Below, piece after piece: positions 1 through 13,623 of a stretch of DNA of 64,000 nucleotides (its first letter is position 1; every line of letters starts with the position of its first letter). This DNA comes from Prostheceraeus crozeri. Its lineage: Eukaryota; Platyhelminthes; Polycladida; Euryleptidae. The stretch lies in contig CAJQUW010001731.1 of NCBI GenBank assembly GCA_907163375.1, positions 131,501 through 195,500 on the forward strand, read 5' to 3'. Under the pieces are notes generated by a model. That model ran no database searches. It was not told where the DNA came from and saw only the letters and a list, made by a program, of their open reading frames with translations. The position numbers and the translations under genes were made by a program.

Positions 1-1500
1 ATAGCAAATTGGTAATTATTCGTATGAGAAGCGCTATCTTTTGTGATGAAGCTTTAAACATTGTACTTTACATTCGCACTACTTAATGCAAGCAAAATGC
101 CCTTCTATTTCCGGAATCACACATTCTATGTAGACGTTTCGAGATGTCGGAGCGCAATCATGCTATACCTATGCCACTTTCTGAATTCATGAATTTCAAA
201 CTTTTACATTCTTTAAAGATAATCATATTCCCCCTGGGCACTAAGCAGCACAATATTTCTTTGATGTTAACAATCGGTCACATAATGCGTTGATGACAGC
301 GCAGTGTCAAACAACAATTTTGTATCATTTTTTATGAATAAGAGAGAGCTTGTCTATTATTCTCATTACAATCACTTTCAGGAAATTTTCGAAGAGTCTT
401 GCAAATTCACATCGTCCTTTTACGAAAAAATACTGATAAATATTGATGTTAGTTGCAAGATATTGAACTAATTGCAATTGATAGAGAAGCAGAAAAGAAT
501 AGTTGTGCAGATACTCGATAACTTCATTCATTCATTACTCAGTAGCATTAATCGAGCAAGTTTCAATTCATCACTTAGAAAATTCAAATTATGGATTAAA
601 TCAATCGAGTAACATGCAAGTTCATTTCTATCACACTTTCAAGCGCTTTCACCAATACATCTCAAATTAAGCTAGTTTTAGTTGCTTTAATATTTCACAC
701 ACGCACGTTATCAGAAATATCCTGGGGGAACTTTGAAGGCACTTTTGCAATAACAAAAAATACAGGGTTCATCAAATTATCAGTTGGTTGAAATCGGACT
801 TGGCCTACCGAAATTGAGACTGTGTGGATGCTTTTCAGCCGTATCTTGAATTCTTCGTATTACAATCAGGATATTTTCTCTAATTTATTTCATGGGATGG
901 GTGTCCCAGTGCTACCAAAGATTCCAGTCTCTGGCATGAGCACTTCTGCACTAGGTACCCCCGTGCTAAAGGAATATAACTGGGCGTGGGGTCACAACTA
1001 TACCTCGTCAAAGTCCTCTGGCTAGTGAAGCTGCAACGAAAACTATACCGGAAAACTGGTTCCAACTGAACTTGAGTGACCTTGAACTTGGAATTGGAGT
1101 TGCGAATTAAACTGGCAACCAGAAAAGTCTGTATTGTACGTAATGCTGGTGCCTCCATTATGGTGGAAAGAGAAACAATTACGTGCGGCCAAGGCAATCT
1201 GGCCATGCAGCATCTGGCATTCTGGCTGCAACGTGATGTGATAACCAGCATTATGAAGCAGAGACATAGTTGGTAGATGTCATTGAAAGGATCACGAGAA
1301 CAGGGTTGGACGCAAAATGGAATAGACCACATAGAGACAGTCTACGCGCCCTACGAAAGTGACTTCGGACTGCATCAGCCCAATGGCGAAAACAGAAGGA
1401 AGGGAGATAAGGAATCTGGAAGCAATCTGTGTCCCTATACGTGTGGCAGAATACAATGCGGAAGGAATCAGTTCAAGGGTCTTACAGAGAGTAATATTTA
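1..1500. other. no recognisable gene
   Basis: AT-rich sequence. Short open frames at 822-1501 on both strands have no recognisable motif and no splice context. The stretch could include a worn upstream part of the LINE that follows, but nothing in it shows this. Confidence 0.5.
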
Positions 1501-1559
1501 AACATGAGTGAGGAATGGAGGGTGGCCAGCGCAGCAGCACATTATGCGGCGATGAAGGT

Positions 1560-2330
1560 ATTTCACCTTCTAAGAAGACCACGTGAATGAGGCACGTGTA
1601 AAGGAGGCTTGGCGCATGATACCGAGGAACCATGTGTGGAAGAGATCAACACGAGCAGAGGAACACGTCATGGAAAAGAATAATTCCAAAGAATGTGGCA
1701 AGGGCATCAACTTAATCAAAATATGGTAAAAGATGTAAGTGGGAAGCCTTCTTGTTGACAAGATGCATGTCAAGAGAAGAATAAGGCAATTCTTTGAAGC
1801 AATGTTCAATATACCGTCTCCAAATGTTTTATCAGAAGAAGCGGACTATTCCAGTCATGAAGTATGGAGAAGGTGTATACTATATTGATAGTATATACTA
1901 TCAAGTCCTGTGAAGCATGAAGACGGAGAAGGATCCTGCTCTCGATGACGCGAATGGTGATGTGTGGCAAGTCACAGACAGAAATGAATAGCGCTGGCTT
2001 GGGAAGCGTCGTTCAATAACTTGAAGTGATGAGAGAATGTTAGATGACTGGAGAAATTAGGTACTTATTCCAATTCACAAGAGTGATGACAGGGAGAACT
2101 GCAACATTTATAGAAAAACACCACTGCTCTTAGTGGGATACAGGACCTATGCGAATGTATTGGAAAAACGCCTTAGGTCTCTATCGTTCAGCAATAGGCT
2201 CATATCATGCTGGCTTCGTTTAAGGTAAATCCACTGTAGATCAGACACGGTACTTGTTATTATGCAATTTCAGGGCATCGTCAGATAACGTTGACAGCAA
2301 CAGTTGCATGGTGTAGCTTCTCAAAACTGT
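1560..2330 (+). pseudogene. decayed LINE reverse transcriptase fragment
   Basis: Conceptual translation with several stops and frame changes still shows the hallmark order of a non-LTR retrotransposon. Around 1780-1850 is a stretch like the pre-RT 'FFEAMFN' segment. Near 2045-2175 come the RT-1/RT-2 motifs (DDWRN, LIPIHKSDD, NCNIYR, LLLVGYRTYANVLEKRL). Around 2210-2250 a frame-shifted match to the 'AGF..GKSTVDQ' motif follows. The catalytic YADD box was not found. The clade (RTE, L1 or Jockey-like) cannot be settled from this much. It is clearly non-functional and old compared with the LINE at 34 kb. Confidence 0.65.
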
Positions 2331-2555
2331 AGAATTTTATGTCATTGGACAGGTGGCGAGAGCGATTGCGCACGATTAATCGTGCAACGGAATCAACCCC
2401 GCGATTCTTGAATGACCAGGAATCGTGTGATTCTTTTGCAATGTGACTTAATCTCAATGAAATTTGCTTGATGACGTAAAACCATGCTTCAATTCACTCT
2501 TTTGTCGTTTGTTGTTGTGTTGAGATATTTGCAATGTGCGGGTGCTCATTCCTGA

Positions 2556-4713
2556 TACAGGGACATCTATGATTAATATAAGATATCTAAGGGACGTTCA
2601 ACTCCCATACCATGTACTGGACTGGAGGCCAGTGACTGGTAGATTTGATTAATGAAGGCAATGTGTATCTGGATAAAACCATGGAAAAAGGTGGCAAGCA
2701 ATTCATTTCATTATTGTAAAATACATCAGAATCCAGATGAATGTATTAGTGTACATACTAATTAATACGCCCTGCCCAATCTTGAAGAGAAACTGTCGAA
2801 AGAATCTGTGCACTGTACAAGTACATTATTCACATACAAGCATCGATGGTCGATTTCAAATAAATTGTGACTTTCTATATTCATTGATTTTCCTATTGCC
2901 TTATCTAAAACGTCTTCCTGTATATACTGGTGGACTTTATTCGAGAATTCAAGAGCAATGAAGCGATATAACATGTGTGATTTATTTCGGCCTTGAATTA
3001 CTCAACTTTCATTAAACGAAAATTGATGGCTATTTTTATCACAGTGATGCGCGAATGTTTTTATCTTCACCGACGAAATTTTTACGGATTTCGTGATCAA
3101 CTTATCAACAAATCCTTATCAATGCTGTTCCTGAATTGCACAATATGGTAGGACCTTGAAATCGTTGAGAGTCATCAATCACCACCGCTTGGTTTGCTTT
3201 TTTATTCAATATGATCTTCGCAATGAACCACTGACATCACAATCACATCCTATTTGTTCGTGGGAGTTTTGAATATAATTTGAACACAGAATTAGATTGT
3301 TTAATCGTATCACTTTGCTAGAAGTGCAAACTGATTCAAACAGATGGCACATGCAGGAACTTAACGAGTGGGCAAAAAGAAATTTTCAATACCTTGCAGA
3401 GATAGGAAAAATAGTCGTGCGTCGCTTGCGGATTGCTCTGAATTCCTTCAAAATGCTCCAATCGCCACGACTCCTTCAGATTCGAAGAATTCAGATCATT
3501 AAGCAAAAGTTTTCTCGATAATGTTGGGCCGTCCGATCATTTTAAAAAAGTTAGCAGGCGCATGAAAAAACATTCACAAACTTCTCTGTAGAACTTGACA
3601 TCGTCTGTGTCTCTTTGCTGTGTGATCCGGCCGATAACAGTCACTGAAACTTCGCACAATTTGGCGTGTTTAATGCTGAACTGGCTGCTCATTGTTCGAT
3701 TGCTATGGTATTTAGTCAGTACATTGTGCCATTTCATTTACGTTACATGTTCCAATGTCTCCCTTCTAGTCAAACGGAAGAAGAGACGACCTGTCTAATT
3801 CTGTGAATTTGAAGGCGTCACAGGTGATGCTCTATAATCACGAAATGTCTAATAAGAGATAAAAATATATTGACATCGGCAACCACTCATTATGAGGAAG
3901 CACACTTGGGAAGACAGCAATTTTCCACCAAAATCTTGATAAAGGATCTTCCAAAGGAATGGATATTCATACGATTCTTGCTTAACTTTTAGCATTTTCA
4001 TTAGTTATAGCAATCAAATTATAATTTTTTGACGTTTCAATTTGTTTTGTCTTCGTCTCTGATTACATCATCGGTTGATTTTCTAAAGAATTTAATCATG
4101 TCTTTTACTTGTATAACAATGAATCAGGCATGGAAATATTGCTCCAATGATTGTAGTAGCAAGTAAAATCATCACTGATCAGTTATCATTTAGTCCATGA
4201 CTCCTTAGAGTAAAGAAAATAGATAATCAAAAATTGTCCAGAAAGATGTCACAATTCTCCAAAAAAAGCACTGCTGAATCGATTTTCGCAAGCAAATATT
4301 TTGCCAATCAAAAGCCTGCTAATTGCACAAAAAATAAACATGTATAAAATGAACATAATCCACACCAATAGCCATTTATGCCACATGCCGTAGGTGAACA
4401 ATTTCAATTACTGGCAGTTGATATTGCAGATGTTATTGACAGTTACTTATTCTTGTTGGAGTTTTGTAATTCCTTAATATGATCTTGATTGGGTCCAGAA
4501 TCTTCCTTCAATAGATTCCCTGTATGAATGAGCGTATTAGATTAGAGTACTGCATAATTGTTTACAACTTGTTTCACGGTTTTATCCAGATGTGCACAAA
4601 CAACCGTCATCAATCAAATCTACCAAAGTCAATGGCCTCCAGTCCAGTACATGGTATGGGAGTTGAACGTCCCTTAGATTTTCTAATATTAATCATAGAT
4701 GTCCCTGCCTGAT
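2556..4713. repeat. inverted repeat pair of about 145 bp (2556-2700 and 4569-4713)
   Basis: The sequence from the GGGACATCTATGATTAAT box through GGACTGGAGGCCA and on to ATCTGGATAAAACC at 2556-2700 recurs in reverse complement at 4569-4713, and again at about 7605-7749 in the second tandem unit. The left arm lies just outside the 3.0-kb tandem unit and the right arm inside it. Terminal repeats of a non-autonomous DNA transposon are one reading. No target duplication was established. Confidence 0.7.
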
Positions 4714-5728
4714 ATCATGTATAGGTAGACAGAGTTGCCATGTGAAATCTCTATGGGAATTCCCCATACCAATGGACTTCCATGGCATACCGTCGGAAAG
4801 TGTTATTTTATACCAGAGCAAACACGTTCGTAAAGGTCAGGTATACGATTTATGCGAATCATGCATGTTGTCAAGGCAGTCAAGCATGGCAGGTCCATGT
4901 CATATTATATCGCTGCATTGAAATCATAAAAATACATCGATAACAATGCGCAATAATGTCTACTTTACCTTTATCATGCTCACTGAGCATAACCCGGAAG
5001 CAATTGCACTTGCAGATTTGCTAATTATGTATTAATTATTAATTAATGATTCTTAATAATATTAATAATATGATTATTAATATGATCAATAATTGATTAA
5101 GCTAATTAATTATTAATTAGATTTGCTAAAAATATTGTAGAGTGCCAGTTCCCCTGAGCTCAGAATGGAAAGATGTCCTCAGACTTGAACTATTTAAGCT
5201 TTAAGCACAAATATTCCTTGACAGCAAAACTTTCTCTGCGCTTTTCTCTCTACAAGGGCTTCTCAGTATGGCTAGGAATGGCCCAAAGCACCTGAAAATA
5301 TCTGGAGTGGCTGAGTGAGCTGAAGGACTACAGAACGGGCTGCTCTGTGTTTAATTATCCTGGCTTAGCCTTGCGGCTGATAATCATATGTAGGTTGTGG
5401 AGAGCCAGTTATAGGTATTTTAAGATGGGTTGAATCATTCAGAGCATGTGCTTACGAACCCGGGTTGTAGGGCAATGCGCACTGTCAAAGGCTGCCTTAC
5501 ATTTTGTGCTCAAAAGTCTGAACGTCTCTCTATTAGACTTGTTACTGTTTTGCAATCGTCATAAATTTAATTCATGCATGCTCATTTCAGGAATGATTGA
5601 AGTAACGAAAAATACATATACTCCTACAGCTATGTTCGACAGAATATGATTGACAAAGACCAAAAGAACCAAAGCTTGCAAATAAAAATATTTATAGTAT
5701 GCTTCATAGTGCATGTATATGATGTATT
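2721..5728. repeat. first copy of a 3.0-kb tandem duplication
   Basis: Every position aligns with the second copy at an offset of 3036 bases. Only isolated substitutions were noticed (for example near 2778/5814 and 3463/6499). No protein family is recognisable in its short frames. It contains an AT-rich self-complementary patch (about 5025-5125) made of ATTAAT/TTAATAAT words and a copy of a dispersed repeat at 3290-3535. Confidence 0.95.
3290..3535 (+). repeat. dispersed repeat, family shared with 60.6 and 63.2 kb
   Basis: Blocks such as GAGTGGGCAAAAAG, AGAGATAGGAAAAA and GTCGTGCGTCGCTTGCGGATT, and then GAAGAATTCAGATCATT, occur in the same order at 6326-6571, at 63150-63380, and in reverse complement at 60600-60830. 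Divergence of the 3-kb copies from the 60/63-kb copies is moderate. The frames across it look accidental. It is probably an unclassified interspersed element. Confidence 0.8.
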
Positions 5729-5756
5729 CATATATATGTATTCATGTATATGATGT

Positions 5757-8700
5757 ATACATCAGAATCCAGATGAATGTATTAGTGTACATACTAATTA
5801 ATACGCCCTGTCCAATCTTGAAGAGAAACTGTCGAAAGAATCTGTGCACTGTACAAGTACATTATTCACATACAAGCATCGATGGTCGATTTCAAATAAA
5901 TTGTGACTTTCTATATTCATTGATTTTCCTATTGCCTTATCTAAAACGTCTTCCTGTATATACTGGTGGACTTTATTCGAGAATTCAAGAGCAATGAAGC
6001 GATATAACATGTGTGATTTATTTCGGCCTTGAATTACTCAACTTTCATTAAACGAAAATTGATGGCTATTTTTATCACAGTGATGCGCGAATGTTTTTAT
6101 CTTCACCGACGAAATTTTTACGGATTTCGTGATCAACTTATCAACAAATCCTTATCAATGCTGTTCCTGAATTGCACAATATGGTAGGACCTTGAAATCG
6201 TTGAGAGTCATCAATCACCACCGCTTGGTTTGCTTTTTTATTCAATATGATCTTCGCAATGAACCACTGACATCACAATCACATCCTATTTGTTCGTGGG
6301 AGTTTTGAATATAATTTGAACACAGAATTAGATTGTTTAATCGTATCACTTTGCTAGAAGTGCAAACTGATTCAAACAGATGGCACATGCAGGAACTTAA
6401 CGAGTGGGCAAAAAGAAATTTTCAATACCTTGCAGAGATAGGAAAAATAGTCGTGCGTCGCTTGCGGATTGCTCTGAATTCCTTCAAAATGCTCCGATCG
6501 CCACGACTCCTTCAGATTCGAAGAATTCAGATCATTAAGCAAAAGTTTTCTCGATAATGTTGGGCCGTCCGATCATTTTAAAAAAGTTAGCAGGCGCATG
6601 AAAAAACATTCACAAACTTCTCTGTAGAACTTGACATCGTCTGTGTCTCTTTGCTGTGTGATCCGGCCGATAACAGTCACTGAAACTTCGCACAATTTGG
6701 CGTGTTTAATGCTGAACTGGCTGCTCATTGTTCGATTGCTATGGTATTTAGTCAGTACATTGTGCCATTTCATTTACGTTACATGTTCCAATGTCTCCCT
6801 TCTAGTCAAACGGAAGAAGAGACGACCTGTCTAATTCTGTGAATTTGAAGGCGTCACAGGTGATGCTCTATAATCACGAAATGTCTAATAAGAGATAAAA
6901 ATATATTGACATCGGCAACCACTCATTATGAGGAAGCACACTTGGGAAGACAGCAATTTTCCACCAAAATCTTGATAAAGGATCTTCCAAAGGAATGGAT
7001 ATTCATACGATTCTTGCTTAACTTTTAGCATTTTCATTAGTTATAGCAATCAAATTATAATTTTTTGACGTTTCAATTTGTTTTGTCTTCGTCTCTGATT
7101 ACATCATCGGTTGATTTTCTAAAGAATTTAATCATGTCTTTTACTTGTATAACAATGAATCAGGCATGGAAATATTGCTCCAATGATTGTAGTAGCAAGT
7201 AAAATCATCACTGATCAGTTATCATTTAGTCCATGACTCCTTAGAGTAAAGAAAATAGATAATCAAAAATTGTCCAGAAAGATGTCACAATTCTCCAAAA
7301 AAAGCACTGCTGAATCGATTTTCGCAAGCAAATATTTTGCCAATCAAAAGCCTGCTAATTGCACAAAAAATAAACATGTATAAAATGAACATAATCCACA
7401 CCAATAGCCATTTATGCCACATGCCGTAGGTGAACAATTTCAATTACTGGCAGTTGATATTGCAGATGTTATTGACAGTTACTTATTCTTGTTGGAGTTT
7501 TGTAATTCCTTAATATGATCTTGATTGGGTCCAGAATCTTCCTTCAATAGATTCCCTGTATGAATGAGCGTATTAGATTAGAGTACTGCATAATTGTTTA
7601 CAACTTGTTTCACGGTTTTATCCAGATGTGCACAAACAACCGTCATCAATCAAATCTACCAAAGTCAATGGCCTCCAGTCCAGTACATGGTATGGGAGTT
7701 GAACGTCCCTTAGATTTTCTAATATTAATCATAGATGTCCCTGCCTGATATCATGTATAGGTAGACAGAGTTGCCATGTGAAATCTCTATGGGAATTCCC
7801 CATACCAATGGACTTCCATGGCATACCGTCGGAAAGTGTTATTTTATACCAGAGCAAACACGTTCGTAAAGGTCAGGTATACGATTTATGCGAATCATGC
7901 ATGTTGTCAAGGCAGTCAAGCATGGCAGGTCCATGTCATATTATATCGCTGCATTGAAATCATAAAAATACATCGATAACAATGCGCAATAATGTCTACT
8001 TTACCTTTATCATGCTCACTGAGCATAACCCGGAAGCAATTGCACTTGCAGATTTGCTAATTATGTATTAATTATTAATTAATGATTCTTAATAATATTA
8101 ATAATATGATTATTAATATGATCAATAATTGATTAAGCTAATTAATTATTAATTAGATTTGCTAAAAATATTGTAGAGTGCCAGTTCCCCTGAGCTCAGA
8201 ATGGAAAGATGTCCTCAGACTTGAACTATTTAAGCTTTAAGCACAAATATTCCTTGACAGCAAAACTTTCTCTGCGCTTTTCTCTCTACAAGGGCTTCTC
8301 AGTATGGCTAGGAATGGCCCAAAGCACCTGAAAATATCTGGAGTGGCTGAGTGAGCTGAAGGACTACAGAACGGGCTGCTCTGTGTTTAATTATCCTGGC
8401 TTAGCCTTGCGGCTGATAATCATATGTAGGTTGTGGAGAGCCAGTTATAGGTATTTTAAGATGGGTTGAATCATTCAGAGCATGTGCTTACGAACCCGGG
8501 TTGTAGGGCAATGCGCACTGTCAAAGGCTGCCTTACATTTTGTGCTCAAAAGTCTGAACGTCTCTCTATTAGACTTGTTACTGTTTTGCAATCGTCATAA
8601 ATTTAATTCATGCATGCTCATTTCAGGAATGATTGAAGTAACGAAAAATACATATACTCCTACAGCTATGTTCGACAGAATATGATTGACAAAGACCAAA

Positions 8701-8764
8701 AGAACCAAAGCTTGCAAATAAAAATATTTATAGTATGCTTCATAGTGCATGTATATGATGTATT
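5757..8764. repeat. second copy of the 3.0-kb tandem duplication
   Basis: Near-identical direct repeat of 2721-5728. The copies are joined by about 28 bases of TATATG/TATTCATG-type simple sequence, which could have seeded unequal crossing-over or replication slippage. The identity implies a recent event, or an assembly duplication. Confidence 0.95.
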
Positions 8765-11700
8765 TGCAGTGCTTCTACGATGGCAGATTTGCATTAGAAT
8801 GTTATAAATAGATTATTAACCCTCAGAATCCTGAGGGAGGGTCCGGAACCAAATTTTTCTATTTTACTTTTTGCTGATGATATATCAACCACTCATGCCC
8901 ATATAAAATCATCATTTTTGACAATGAATCTGCATGTGTTGTTTCATTTCAAATGAATAAGTAGAAGAATTGTAATCCGCTGGACCACCCCTCAGGTCTC
9001 AGAGAGGGTAGAAATTCCCAAAACAAAATTTGATGAAAGATGAATTTTTATACGTCCACGATGGTGCCCAATGAGTGAAATTCATTTATTCAATGTTTAC
9101 ATCATACTCGTGCATGTGCGTTATGTTAGAAGGTCGCAAAATGTGAATATTTTGTTTTCGCAATTGATCGTGCATGACTTGTTGGCCTATATGAACAACT
9201 TGGCATAAATCAATGTTCAAAATGAAACCTATTATTTTATTCATAGTTCAACATTAAAAACAGACTGTTGACAAAGTTTTCATAGCAGCAATTGATGAGT
9301 TTGAGATCTCCACGGCTGTTTTGAGGGTCTTAAAATGCAGAAATTATGGCTCGGTTTAGGCCTATTTCCGATTTTGACATGAAAAAAAATTGAAAATGAC
9401 CAAATGCAAGGGTCATGTTGCATGGAATAAATCAATTCCATTAAAATCAACTATCTGAGGTAATATGGTGACAGCAAACATCGTAAAACCGACTCTTAGT
9501 ACAACTGCTATTGTGCTAAATATCATTGAATTACAAAAACGCCACATTTTCGCATGTGTTACTGAGAAGGCTGAAAGACACTCAAGGGATTAGTTATATC
9601 GACTTACTATATGCAAGCATCATTGTTTTACTTAAAATCAACTTTCCTAATGATTTGATATCGATTTAAGTAGGTAAACAAGGAATTTGTAAAAGGGGTC
9701 CACTGTTCCCCCCTCAGGTCTCAGAGGGTGTGAAGAAGCTCAGGTCTCTGAGTGTTCATACTTTTCATGTCTTTTTGCAACTGTTTATGTGTTCTGATTT
9801 ATTATGATGTTTTCCAAAACATTTACAAATTGAGTATCGCATTAGTTATTAGAGTAGTAATAATTTGAGTCTATAGACTATATACATAGATAGATAGACT
9901 ATAAAAGTGTCACTTGTTCTCAATTTTTATGGAAATTATCAAACTTTTAATGAAAAATGGTCTAGAAATTAAATCTTAAAAATTCAGTTAATGGTCCACT
10001 GGTTCATACGATTCAGAATCGCGCGAAAATTGAATCGCGTCCGCCACTGCATTGCACAAATCACTGTGTACTGGTAATCCTATCAATGGATTAGCTGAAC
10101 TCATGACACCAAGACATAGGTATAGCAATGCAGGAGAGATATCTACGTAATCCTCTTAAATTAGAAGATTCCACTGAATTCATAGTTCTCTCATTACAGT
10201 CCATCAAAAAAAGAGTTCTCTTCCTGATTAATCGCTTTAATTACTTTACTTGGCATGTATGACGAAAATGTGTGAAACTTGAATAAAAATAGAATTTAAT
10301 AAACATTAACTTTAGCAATATGTTGCTGACGTTTCATCTAATCCTAGCGACTGATAGAAGAAATGATGCTTGACAACAGAGTAAATGATCGTTTTACAGT
10401 GAATTGATCGCAGAATTGTAATAAATGGGATTAATTTTCTTTCTAGTGTACAACTACATGGGAGGCAAAATCTGACAATGGGAATTATGTGCAAGCTCGA
10501 TCAAAAAGTTGTAGCAAACAGTCAATTTAACATCCCTAAATAAGCGTTGCGGGATAATGACTGTCTCGTTCAAATGCAATAAAACGCATGGCAGACAGAC
10601 TATGTTCTCCAGCTCTCTTACTCAACTTCTCAAAGTTCATTGTTCATGAGTTCACTTTGTAAACTGATTAGATTGCTTGAACCTTCTTCAAATTTCCGAA
10701 AAGCCTCTTCAAAAGGAATGCGCGATTGGCTTATTGAGTATATTTCAGAGGGCATGCTTCAACATACTACTGACATCTCGTTCAAATCAGTGCATCAGCA
10801 ATAACCATCAAATGTTGCTTTTCAAGACACTGTAAGTTGAGTGACTAAATACTTAGTTGAATCCTCAGCTGTACAATGGGAGTAAACCTTTCAGAATAAA
10901 TTGTCATACATAAATCGTTCATAGTCATTGGGAAGGTATCATTGGAGCATATTTGAATTATGCGTGTAGAGCGCGTCACGGTGACTTCGGATAAAGTAAT
11001 GAATTTCTCTTCGGTCGCGAGAGGGATTCTTCCTCAACATATTATTGTGAGAACCAAGGGACTGATTATGGATGACTTTGTGACTTTCATTATCAGCCTA
11101 TTCTCTAATAATAACCATAATGAAGATTTTTCTGAGCGTCACAACCATGGCGGGAAGTGACATAGAACGGTATTATTTATAGTCATTTCATCATGCAGAG
11201 ATGCAACTGGTGCTAACCTTTCTATACCAAATCGAACCCAAGAACTCTACCCCAAGAACGGTCGAATTAGTCATATTAGACACGTTTGATTCGCGATGAT
11301 AACATGTCGTGCATTTGTGATTAAATGTTGCAACATCAAAATGCTCTCAATATAATCTCGATGCATGCATTATGCACCTATTTTGATCACATTTTGCTGA
11401 AATCCTGAGTAGCTAATCTGTAGGCCCATAAGCGCTACTTTTCGATTGCCCTATGCATGAGTCACGCATATGACGTACGTCATGATGAGGTAACGAGCTT
11501 CAAGATGTTCATTCATGCCCTTTTTAGTCTTTCTCTCTCTGACACTGCTTGATGAGGTAATTATGAAGCAATCATTATTCTACAACAAACTTCTGCTCGA
11601 ACTCGCTCACATTCGTAGGCCCGGGAAGGGGGACAGGGGTACATCTGTACCCCCTTAAAACTTAAAGTAGTGCAAAAGTATGTTTTTGCACCCCAAGTTT

Positions 11701-12582
11701 GCCTTTCTCATGTTACAAAAATCCACCGTTTTCTAAATTAGATTTTTAAATTTTTAAATTTTAAAAGTTTTAAATTAATAACTTATAATATTTTCTAATG
11801 CATGTTTCATCTGCCTCAGCTTCACTGTATTTATCATTGCTTTTCTACTGCAGGCGCCCCACTTGCAATGCACCATTGTTGTCTGACTTATTTAAAAAAT
11901 CATGACTTCGTTCATCAATGATGCAACATGACACCGCAATAAATCATTCTGTTTCCATCACCCTTCCCTGTTCTGTTTACACACAATGTCATGGGACTTC
12001 CCTTTCTTAAGTATTTACTACTCAGTTATCTGGATTTCTATTCCGTCATTTCAACTATGTCATAAGCGCAACTGTTGAAGTTACATGTACAATGGAAGTC
12101 AATTAATATTATGCGAAATAAGACGGAGCCGGTCATTAATGTTTGATCATTGATTAATTCAACTTCCTCTAGCCAATTTGTCGTACGAATTTCTTTAGCT
12201 ACAAATGTCTCAAATATATAAGCCTAGAAACAGCTTTGATTATTATCCTTGCTGAATTTGAAGAAGTGGTAGTGTGCATGGAGAATGCTCAGGACGCTTC
12301 CACACTTGTTGTTTATTTCCTGTAGTACACAATGTATGCAATGTAGGTTCAGTTGTTTCAAATGACTCAATTTCAGTTGATCAAGTTATATTAAGTGTTG
12401 ATGTAATCTATTTTACAAAATATTTGCAAAATCGATATTCTACATTCCATTGGACTTGAATTAGATTCTTGAATTGAAATTGTGTGTATGTGCACTGCAT
12501 ATGTGCATGCATATGTCAAGATTTTAGTTACACCAGAATTGGTATTTGACCTGTTCAAGAAGAAGTTTGTGTTGGGTGCGGC
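8765..12582. other. intergenic, no gene seen
   Basis: No frame with recognisable family content. Small features only: a CCCTCAGGTCTCAGAG word at about 8993-9008 and 9714-9730 with related CCTCAG/CTGAGG words near 8821-8840, and a GGGGTACATCTGTACCCCC hairpin near 11635. This is ordinary AT-rich flanking DNA up to the Polinton end. Confidence 0.6.
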
Positions 12583-12972
12583 AGTAGTGAAAACTGTGCC
12601 CTACTTGCCAGGGATAGGTACATGGATAGGTACATGTAAAGTTTAGTGTTATCAATATGTACATGGATAGGTACATGTAAAGTTTAGTGTTGTCAATAGG
12701 AACATGGATAGGTACATGGATAGGTACATGGATAGGTACATGTATACTTTAGTTATCGATAGGCACATGGATAGGTACATGTATAATTCAGTGTTATCAA
12801 TAGGAACTTGTATGAGATCTGTTTTACTGGATAGGTACATGTGTTTGGTACACTGTGTTTCGGAACGTCTATGATCGAACTTGTGTGGTTTGGTTCTGAG
12901 CACTTGGGTACGTACCGATAGACGTCCGTTGTTTGATTTTGAATGGGTTTCCTCAATTGCGACTATTGTGAC
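12583..12972 (+). repeat. Polinton left terminal inverted repeat
   Basis: 390 bp, reverse complement of 32844-33233 with only a handful of mismatches. The outer 25 bp form a unique end. The next 230 bp are built from a GGATAGGTACAT minisatellite interspersed with TAAAGTTTAGTGTTATCAAT units, and the inner 130 bp are unique. Frames through it encode only the low-complexity minisatellite and are not genes. Confidence 0.95.
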
Positions 12973-13108
12973 AATTATTTTTAATGTAGCACTATTTAGA
13001 TGTGAAACTTTACTGTGCAGTTATGATTTAGTTGCTCCCCAATAAGAAAACCAATTCCAGAACTATGTTTAAAATGAAAAGACAAGAAATTTACAATGTA
13101 AGTTTAAT

Positions 13109-13399
13109 TTAAGCGTGAAAAATAAATGAAGGGTGCAAATCACGTCCCTCAGGCGACTCCATGATCTTCAAGAAGTCATCACACCACTCATGGAATGTCG
13201 GATTTTTACTAAAGTCATGGTCACATTCGTGTACCGGACACTTCACCGGTAGTCCATTCCGCCTTTGAAGTGCAGAGACAGTCAAGGTCTTCCATAGGGC
13301 CACTTTGCAGCCGCAAGACAGATGCATGGTCATGTCCAACTGACCTCCCATAATGACTTGGCTGTCATTTTGAAAATAAAATAGTGGTTTTGAGGACAT
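13109..13399 (-). CDS. small Cys/His-rich Polinton protein, function unknown
   Basis: 96 residues with a clear ATG. It contains a HLSCGCK motif (about residues 27-33) and a CPVHECDH cluster (about residues 54-61), so a single zinc-binding site (CxC...CxxxxC/H type) is plausible. The C-terminal third is acidic. A TATATAAAGGA box on the same strand lies 55-65 bases upstream, and the gene is divergently arranged with the gene starting near 13624, sharing a 225-bp intergenic promoter region. I do not recognise the family. Being the outermost gene next to the TIR it may be an accessory (host-interaction) gene, but that is inference from position. Confidence 0.55.
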   Translation of the reverse strand: MSSKPLFYFQNDSQVIMGGQLDMTMHLSCGCKVALWKTLTVSALQRRNGLPVKCPVHECDHDFSKNPTFHEWCDDFLKIMESPEGRDLHPSFIFHA

Positions 13400-13453
13400 G
13401 CTTCTTGTTATGGAACGTTGAGGATAAGTACTTAACAGTTTGGAACAATGTCA

Positions 13454-13464
13454 TCCTTTATATA
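13454..13464 (-). promoter_or_regulatory. TATA box (TATATAAAGGA)
   Basis: Read on the minus strand, 55 bases upstream of the ATG at 13399. One of five near-identical TATATAAG-type boxes in front of genes of this element. Confidence 0.5.
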
Positions 13465-13534
13465 GTTATATATATTCTTTAGGGAAGTTCGGTACCTCTC
13501 TGATTGGCTGTTAGGATTTCCTTTGTTTAAAAAG

Positions 13535-13542
13535 TATATAAG
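13535..13542 (+). promoter_or_regulatory. TATA box (TATATAAG)
   Basis: 82 bases upstream of the ATG at 13624, in the divergent promoter region shared with the minus-strand gene. Confidence 0.5.
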
Positions 13543-13623
13543 TCCGAGGTTTGTACCAATTCTTATCAAAGGTTCTAATCCTCACGTTTACAAGTTACAA
13601 TTATTTTAAATCTACAAGTCATA

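Noticed and set aside
822-1501. Overlapping short frames on both strands as possible LINE ORF1 or endonuclease
   Set aside because: No endonuclease catalytic motifs or zinc knuckles were found.
2737-8685. Paired 60-94 codon frames in the tandem units as genes
   Set aside because: Their pairing only reflects the DNA duplication; no family resemblance and one overlaps a dispersed repeat seen elsewhere in non-coding context.
12652-12956. Open frames of TCTYPCTY-type repeats in the Polinton TIRs (also 32823-33164)
   Set aside because: They merely translate the GGATAGGTACAT minisatellite and occur in both arms in several frames; no gene features.
12583-12982. CRISPR-like array (short repeats with spacers)
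   Set aside because: Repeats are contiguous minisatellite units in terminal inverted repeats of a eukaryotic element, with no spacers or cas genes.
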